Origin: a virus
Reading direction: 5' to 3' (one strand)
IMG/VR virus record: IMGVR_UViG_3300009002_000067
Location: 1-20,113 of that record
Length of the DNA: 20,113 bases
Shown: one piece after another, positions 15,863-20,113 of the stretch
Numbering within the stretch: position 1 is the first letter of the stretch
Layout of the letters: each line of letters opens with the position of its first letter
Position numbers and translations under genes: made by a program
The notes under the pieces: generated by a model
The model's database searches: none
What the model saw: only the letters and a program-made list of their open reading frames with translations
Told to the model about the DNA's origin: nothing

Positions 15863-18040
15863 ATGGCATTTAGACCTGAACAAGATATAAGAGGAGCAGA
15901 AGCTTACGAGAAGGCTGTAGCTGACCCTAGTTATACTACTACTGCTTTGAATTTAGGCACAAGTATCCTAAAATCTTTTGGTTCTGCACCTGCAGTTAAA
16001 GGTCCTACACAAACAGACAGAGACAGAGACTTATATAAGAAGACCCTTAATGAAGCTAAAGATGCAAAAACTAAACAACCTTTAGACGATGTGATTAAAG
16101 ATTTTGCACCAATCTTTGCTAGTCTAGGAATGAACGACGAGGAGAGAGCACTTGTAGAACAAGAATTTGGACCAGATATCTTTGTTACTCCTAAAGCCGT
16201 TAAGAGTGAAGCAGATTTAGAAGTAGAAATATTTAGTAAGATAGATCCTAATCTTCAGTTAGCTCGTATACAATCTGTAAAAGATAGAGTTCTTCAAGAA
16301 ACTGGAGGGAACATATCTGATTCTGAAGCAGGTCGTATGGCAGCTAAAGAGTATTCTTTCTCTCTTGCAAGAACTAATCAAGCTATTATGAGAGCAAACA
16401 CTGATTGGTTAGGTGCATACCCTGATAGTATTGCTACTTTAGATGACCTTGCAGATGCCTACAATCAGATCCTATCTATTGAAGGAGAGAGGGACTTTGA
16501 TATATCTCAGACCTTACAACTAGGGACTTTAGTAGATAATGTGCTGTCTCAGAAAGCCTTCCAAGAACCAGCTAATAATATGTATGCCTCCCAATATGCT
16601 GAGATAAAAAAGAAAAAGGATACACTGTTAGAGTTAAGAGAAACATTAAAAGACTTTGATGATAAACAGGCAACACAAAAGCAAACAGCATTTATGGCTC
16701 GTATGGTATTAAGTGCAGAAGGAGAAGGCTTACCTTTATTAGCAGCCTTAAAGGATAACCCAGTAATAGCTGAAAGTATTTTAAGTAGTCAATTTGATGA
16801 TGCAGCTGCTTTTATAGACTCTTATGTTGAAGGACCAAAGGTAACGTTTACTGATCTTGACTTTAGTCCAGAACTTTTAAGCATGTTAGGTGAAAGTACA
16901 ACACCTGAGGGAGAAACTAAACCTACTATAAATATGGAGTTCCCTGAAAATTTAATAGAAGAACATGCTAGTATTATTCCTAAAGGGACGAACAACAAAC
17001 AAGATAAAAAGAGAAAAGCTAGTTTCTTTAATACACTAAATGCTAACAGAGCTGCAATAGATGGTTATTTTGTTGATATTGTAAACAAACCTACAGGTGC
17101 TGAGACATTTAAAACTGATATGATTGAACAAGCTTACCTCCTTAGTAAGATTACAAGTCCATCAGCCGAACACTTAGACTCTTTAAGCTCTCGTAAGAAT
17201 ATGCAAACTTTAAATCTTCTAGAAAGATCTGGAGAGAATGGTGCTAGAGATGCTGAAGTTATTAGGTTATCTATGAAAGCAGCAATAGATAGATCAAAGA
17301 CACTTGTAGTTAGACGAGCTTTAGGTCTTGTAAGGGGTGTAGATAATCTTCGTTTTAATAGCACAGATGGGGATTGGTCTTTAGCTGACAACGAGTTTGG
17401 TCAAAAGGTATCTGCATTAGCTAACAGATATGGCATGAACGTAGGAGAACTACTAGCCTTAGGTACAAGAGCAAGACAAACACTTCAAGTTAAACTTGTT
17501 GCTGAGGGTGTTTTCCCTCAACCTGATGGAACTTTCTTTGAAGGTGCTATAAGCAGGGGTGGTAGGTTAAGTGATAAAGCACCACAATCCTTTAAAGCAT
17601 TTTATCAAGCTGCAGAAATACTGAAGTCAGAAGAGTTCGTTGCTTTATCAGAAGAGTTTGAACCAGTAGCTGATACACCTAAACGAATAAAGCAGTTAGA
17701 TAAGTACAGACAACAGCTAGGGTATAGTCCTATACAGTATGCTATATCTGAAGATATGCTTGATCAACAACAGTCTCAAGAAACTGATACAAGTTCTCCT
17801 GAAACAGAGGCAGAGTTTGTACCTCAAGCACAACTTGGTCAACAAGTACAAGGTGGCTTTGGTAGACCTATACCTACACAGTTTTCAGGTGGAGCAGCTA
17901 CTATAGAAACGGTAGGCACTCAGGAGAACCCTTATGACACCCCAAGGACAGCTGCTGAATTTGATAGGATTCCTATTGGTGGTTTATTTATTGGTCGTAA
18001 TGGTGAAATCAGAACCAAACGAAAAGAAAGAAACAAGTAA
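15863..18040 (+). CDS. second internal virion (ejection) protein, gp15-like in size
   Basis: A 725-residue, mostly helical hydrophilic protein following the giant internal protein, with AAGGAG at 15849-15854. It is close to T7 gp15 in length (747) but lies after the giant protein rather than before it. Residues about 245-275 (EIKKKKDTLLELRETLKDF) are highly charged and probably coiled coil. Residues about 635-690 are a Gln/Pro/Thr-rich linker. The last 35 residues (ENPYDTPRTAAEFDRIPIGG, then LFIGRNGEIRTKRKERNK) resemble a short C-terminal motif, roughly P-T-x-x-[EQ]-F-D-x-[IL]-P-x-G-x-x-[FY]-x-x-x-[DN]-G, that I recognise at the ends of phage virion proteins. No catalytic motif is seen. An ejection role is inferred from position, size and this tail. 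Confidence 0.7.
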   Translation: MAFRPEQDIRGAEAYEKAVADPSYTTTALNLGTSILKSFGSAPAVKGPTQTDRDRDLYKKTLNEAKDAKTKQPLDDVIKDFAPIFASLGMNDEERALVEQEFGPDIFVTPKAVKSEADLEVEIFSKIDPNLQLARIQSVKDRVLQETGGNISDSEAGRMAAKEYSFSLARTNQAIMRANTDWLGAYPDSIATLDDLADAYNQILSIEGERDFDISQTLQLGTLVDNVLSQKAFQEPANNMYASQYAEIKKKKDTLLELRETLKDFDDKQATQKQTAFMARMVLSAEGEGLPLLAALKDNPVIAESILSSQFDDAAAFIDSYVEGPKVTFTDLDFSPELLSMLGESTTPEGETKPTINMEFPENLIEEHASIIPKGTNNKQDKKRKASFFNTLNANRAAIDGYFVDIVNKPTGAETFKTDMIEQAYLLSKITSPSAEHLDSLSSRKNMQTLNLLERSGENGARDAEVIRLSMKAAIDRSKTLVVRRALGLVRGVDNLRFNSTDGDWSLADNEFGQKVSALANRYGMNVGELLALGTRARQTLQVKLVAEGVFPQPDGTFFEGAISRGGRLSDKAPQSFKAFYQAAEILKSEEFVALSEEFEPVADTPKRIKQLDKYRQQLGYSPIQYAISEDMLDQQQSQETDTSSPETEAEFVPQAQLGQQVQGGFGRPIPTQFSGGAATIETVGTQENPYDTPRTAAEFDRIPIGGLFIGRNGEIRTKRKERNK
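17922..17936 (+). promoter_or_regulatory. good Shine-Dalgarno and alternative ATG for a longer lysozyme-like protein
   Basis: AGGAG at 17922-17926 stands 7 nt before ATG 17934, inside the 3' end of the 725-residue gene and in frame with the lysozyme-like gene. Starting here adds 36 residues, including an uncharged hydrophobic stretch at residues 7-24 (LLNLIGFLLVVYLLVVMV) followed by KSEPNEKK. The start at 18042 has only a weak purine-rich site. The hydrophobic stretch could also be a chance product of the overlapping conserved frame. Confidence 0.4.
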
Positions 18041-18041
18041 C

Positions 18042-19121
18042 ATGGCTGATTTTAACTATGAAGAATACAGTGATGTCTTTGAGGATACTCAAGAACCTAT
18101 AGACTTTGAGGCTTTGAGTGACATCTTTGAGGACACTGGTGTACCTACAGAAGAGATGGCTAAAGAAAGTGCAATGGAAGCTAGAGAGACTTCAACTGCT
18201 ACTAGGTCTTTGACAAAAGAAGAGAGAGCTGCAAAGTTTCCACCTATCATTCAAGAAACTATAGCTACTGAAGATAGCAAAGGCAGTGAAGTAGGGGTTA
18301 TGTCTGCACCTATTGTTCAAGAAACTATAGCTACTCAAGATAGAAAAGGTAGTGAAGCAGTTCTAATGAGTAGTCCTGCTATTACTTTAACAGCTCCTTT
18401 ACAAAGTGGCTTTGAATCTTTAACAAAATCAGAAGGTACAGATATACATTTAGATGGTAGAAATATAATTACACTACCTTATGGTATAGTCCCTGACAAA
18501 AATAGTATTAAGAAATCTGACGGTACTGCTATTGATCCTGAAGGAACTCATGGTTTAAAAGAGTCAGATTTAAATGACATAGACTACTCAGGAGCCACTA
18601 AGTTTGGTCTTTCTAGATCTTCTTATTCTTCAGATGAACAGTTTGCAAAGGCTGTTTATGTGGAGTTTGGAAAGCAAGCTGGAGAGAATTACGGTACAGG
18701 TTTTAAAGATTTATCGGATAAGGCTAAAGAAGCTGCATATGATATAGCTTGGAATAGTGGTGTTAAAAGTACAGGTTGGTCTTCTGTTAAAACAATGTTG
18801 GATGAGACAAGCAAAGATGCATCTACTCAAACAACTGCCAATTTAATTGGGTTCACTACTAACTTTAAATCTGGTAAAGAAAAAGTAAACAATGTTTCAG
18901 TAAACAATTACCCTAGAGGTTTGCTAAAACGTAGACTAATTACTTATAATCTTGTTGCAAAAACAGGTGAAGAAGCTGTGGATATTGTTACTACTTCTGT
19001 TGAGACAAACGGAAAAAGAACAGGTACGAAATATGACATCCGTAAATCAGACGGAACAGTGTTGAAGTCTTGGACTAAACCTGACCTAAACGAAACTCTT
19101 GGTACATTAAGTGTAAACTGA
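18042..19121 (+). CDS. lysozyme-like (muramidase-type) virion or lysis protein
   Basis: 359 residues from the ATG 1 nt after the preceding stop; I prefer this start because it avoids a 107-nt overlap and gives the typical MADFNYEEYSD N-terminus, but see the alternative ATG at 17934. Residues 1-35 carry two acidic copies (YSDVFEDTQEP and LSDIFEDTGVP). Residues 67-106 hold two copies of a PI[IV]QETIAT motif. From about 122 a lysozyme-like domain begins: FESLTKSEG, with Glu131 the candidate catalytic acid, then TLPYGIVPD, a KFGLSRSSYSSDEQFAKAV helix, AAYDIAWNSG at about 228-238 and a C-terminal YPRGLLKRRLITYN near 289-302, resembling the G(L/I)xxRRxxE helix of muramidases. It probably cleaves peptidoglycan, either during DNA entry as a virion component or at lysis. 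Exact family and catalytic pair are uncertain. Confidence 0.6.
   Translation: MADFNYEEYSDVFEDTQEPIDFEALSDIFEDTGVPTEEMAKESAMEARETSTATRSLTKEERAAKFPPIIQETIATEDSKGSEVGVMSAPIVQETIATQDRKGSEAVLMSSPAITLTAPLQSGFESLTKSEGTDIHLDGRNIITLPYGIVPDKNSIKKSDGTAIDPEGTHGLKESDLNDIDYSGATKFGLSRSSYSSDEQFAKAVYVEFGKQAGENYGTGFKDLSDKAKEAAYDIAWNSGVKSTGWSSVKTMLDETSKDASTQTTANLIGFTTNFKSGKEKVNNVSVNNYPRGLLKRRLITYNLVAKTGEEAVDIVTTSVETNGKRTGTKYDIRKSDGTVLKSWTKPDLNETLGTLSVN
18241..18359. repeat. 66-bp tandem duplication in the lysozyme-like gene
   Basis: Two 53-bp copies, 18241-18293 and 18307-18359, lie 66 bp (22 codons) apart. Both begin CACCTAT and share CAAGAAACTATAGCTACT, then GATAG...AAAGG.AGTGAAG. They encode PIIQETIATEDSKGSE and PIVQETIATQDRKGSE. 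The changes are mostly single bases, suggesting a recent in-frame duplication in a flexible tether region. Confidence 0.85.
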
Positions 19122-19135
19122 AGAAAGTTAAACAA

Positions 19136-19579
19136 ATGTTTGGATTACCATTAGAACTAATTACAATGCTAGGCTCTACCGTTCTCGGTGGGGTCATGTC
19201 CATATGGGGACAAAGCATTAAAGCTAAACAAGCACAGAACGAGATGCTACTACAAAGAGCTGAGTTCAACAGGGGTGCTGTAGATGAGGCTCGTAATGCA
19301 GGTAAGAATGACAAACACTTTGCTTGGACACGTAGGCTCATAGCTCTGTCTGCTGTGTTTGCTATCATAGTATTACCTAAGTTAGTTGCTGTATTCTACC
19401 CTGAAGTAAATGTAATTGTTGGTTACACTGAGGTAGAGGGTGGTATATTTAACTGGCTTCTCGGTGCTAACGAGACTGTAAGATGGCAAGCTGCATCTGG
19501 CTTTGTCATAACACCATTGGATACTCACATTGTGTCAGCTATAGTTGGCCTATACTTCGGAGCAGGATTTACTAAATGA
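19136..19579 (+). CDS. three-helix membrane protein, holin candidate
   Basis: A 147-residue protein with three hydrophobic segments: residues 6-25 (LELITMLGSTVLGGVMSIWG), 67-88 (RLIALSAVFAIIVLPKLVAVFY) and about 126-145 (TPLDTHIVSAIVGLYFGAGF). A long charged linker (26-66, Lys/Gln/Glu/Arg-rich) separates the first two. The topology and the place between a lysozyme-like gene and a spanin-like pair suggest a holin, which would permeabilise the inner membrane at a set time. Proteins of this general type are widespread in phages and gene-transfer agents. It is larger than many holins and has an unusual central linker, so a structural membrane protein is the alternative. The ATG is preceded by GAAGAAAG, and the gene overlaps the next by 4 nt (ATGA). 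Confidence 0.6.
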   Translation: MFGLPLELITMLGSTVLGGVMSIWGQSIKAKQAQNEMLLQRAEFNRGAVDEARNAGKNDKHFAWTRRLIALSAVFAIIVLPKLVAVFYPEVNVIVGYTEVEGGIFNWLLGANETVRWQAASGFVITPLDTHIVSAIVGLYFGAGFTK

Positions 19580-19845
19580 TAAACAAAGACACAGAATGGC
19601 ATCTCTCTAAGTCAGTACCCATCACATTAGTTGTAGCTATAGTGTGTCAAACCATAGCCCTTGTCTGGTATGTATCGTCCTTAGATAACAACGTAAAGAA
19701 TAACACTAAGGAAATACTCAGGCAAGAGGTACGTCTTGAAAGGTTAGAGACTGTAGTACAAAGCCAAGCCTTAACTCTAGCTCGTATAGATGAAAACATT
19801 AAGTCTATCCGTATAATGATGGAAGCTATGAATGCTAAAGACTAG
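19576..19845 (+). CDS. membrane-anchored coiled-coil protein, inner-spanin candidate
   Basis: An 89-residue protein with a short hydrophilic N-terminus (MINKDTEWHLSKS), one transmembrane helix at about 14-34 (VPITLVVAIVCQTIALVWYVSS) and a charged heptad-like helix from about 36 to the end (NNVKNNTKEILRQEVRLERLETVV...). This is the layout of an inner-membrane protein with a periplasmic coiled coil, as in Rz-type i-spanins, and the next gene is a lipoprotein overlapping it by 14 nt. Spanin pairs fuse inner and outer membranes in the last step of lysis of Gram-negative hosts. The coil is short for an i-spanin. A different small membrane protein family common in phage lysis blocks is possible. 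Start and coupling come from the ATGA overlap with the preceding gene. Confidence 0.55.
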   Translation: MINKDTEWHLSKSVPITLVVAIVCQTIALVWYVSSLDNNVKNNTKEILRQEVRLERLETVVQSQALTLARIDENIKSIRIMMEAMNAKD

Positions 19846-20053
19846 CAGATGTTTGTTACTCTTAGTTATCCTAACTGGTTGTTCATCTACGATCATAGAG
19901 TACCCATCTGTTTGTCCTAACAACGAACCTAAATGTCAGAGAAACTTAAATGCTCGAACACTCTCCCTTCTTGGTAACCCTGAAGCAGCTACTAAACTTC
20001 TCTGCCAAGATCCTGATTTTAAAGCTGTCCTTGGTGACGATTGCACTAGCTGA
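19832..20053 (+). CDS. small outer-membrane lipoprotein, outer-spanin candidate
   Basis: A 73-residue protein with a lipoprotein signal: MLKTSR, a hydrophobic core CLLLLVIL and lipobox LTGC with Cys17 as the lipidation site, followed by Ser-Ser (no Asp at +2, so outer-membrane sorting is expected). The mature part of about 57 residues has four Cys (28, 35, 58 and 71), probably two disulfides, and a helical LGNPEAATKLLCQDPDFKAVLG segment. It overlaps the preceding coiled-coil gene by 14 nt, as Rz1 genes often do with Rz genes. It lacks the Pro-rich character of many o-spanins, so it may be an unrelated phage lipoprotein. A Gram-negative host is implied either way. Confidence 0.6.
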   Translation: MLKTSRCLLLLVILTGCSSTIIEYPSVCPNNEPKCQRNLNARTLSLLGNPEAATKLLCQDPDFKAVLGDDCTS

Positions 20054-20113
20054 CAATGTAGAGTTAGGTGACTTCAGTAACAACTACGAAGACTCAACTG
20101 TAAGTAGTAACAA
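19950..20113 (+). CDS. possible start of a secreted protein, cut by the right edge
   Basis: A frame shifted relative to the lipoprotein gene is open from ATG 19950 to the window end. It contains a hydrophobic stretch ending LKLSLVTIALA, directly followed by DNVELGDFSNNYEDSTVSSN, which looks like a signal peptide with an ALA cleavage site and a polar mature start. Bases beyond the lipoprotein stop (20053) continue to read as plausible coding sequence, so a gene very likely continues right. The true start is unclear: ATG 19950 implies a 104-nt overlap, while downstream choices are non-ATG (for example CTG 20013, TTG 20031, GTG 20034). The product is unknown; export to the periplasm is inferred only from the leader. 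Confidence 0.45.
   Translation, partial: MLEHSPFLVTLKQLLNFSAKILILKLSLVTIALADNVELGDFSNNYEDSTVSSN

Noticed and set aside
11252-18040. Virion RNA polymerase (N4-like) in the large proteins
   Set aside because: Neither the 1535- nor the 725-residue protein shows the catalytic motifs of single-subunit RNA polymerases, and the former is less than half the N4 length.
1-20113. tRNA genes, CRISPR arrays, IS elements or attachment sites
   Set aside because: No cloverleaf-like segment, repeat-spacer series, transposase or long terminal repeat was seen; almost every base lies in a phage gene.

Overview
The window is a gapless, single-strand segment of an AT-rich tailed-phage genome of podovirus (T7-like) virion architecture. 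Every gene I can support is on the + strand. The genes are packed with overlaps of 4 to 32 nt or gaps of a few bases; only two non-coding gaps exceed 50 bp. Organisation and protein types resemble marine podoviruses of Gram-negative bacteria (T7-like or VpV262/SIO1-like), but the host and family cannot be fixed from this segment. No host gene, tRNA, integrase, IS element or CRISPR array is visible.

Layout: (i) 1-1005, the tail of an unknown gene and a short tail fibre; (ii) 1015-6415, the packaging and head block: large terminase, portal, a small unknown protein, scaffold and major capsid protein; (iii) 6416-6534, a weak terminator-like hairpin followed by a consensus sigma70-type promoter; (iv) 6535-10377, a probable head-surface protein, tail tubular protein A, a small basic protein and tail tubular protein B; (v) 10355-18040, the ejection block: a GNAT-fold protein in the position of T7 gp13, a gp14-like small internal protein, a 1535-residue internal protein and a 725-residue internal protein; (vi) 17934/18042-20053, a cell-wall and lysis block: a lysozyme-like protein, a three-helix membrane protein (holin candidate), a membrane-anchored coiled-coil protein and a small lipoprotein (spanin-like pair). 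A further frame, possibly a secreted protein, runs off the right edge.

How it works together: terminase pumps DNA through the portal into a scaffold-assembled capsid. The tubular proteins form the tail and the fibre binds the host. The internal proteins are ejected to form the trans-envelope channel, probably helped by the lysozyme-like protein, and the last genes open the cell at the end of infection. Both sizeable gaps carry a perfect TTGACA-N17-TATAAT promoter, one before portal and one after the capsid gene, which suggests that host-type RNA polymerase transcribes the virion genes. The portal promoter is overlaid with alternating TATCACA/TGTGATA half-sites that look like an operator.

I found no clear new biological system. 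The points most worth a second look are the operator-like portal promoter, a possible long membrane-anchored form of the lysozyme-like protein with its own good Shine-Dalgarno, the degenerate GNAT in the ejection block, and the overlapping frame at the right edge.
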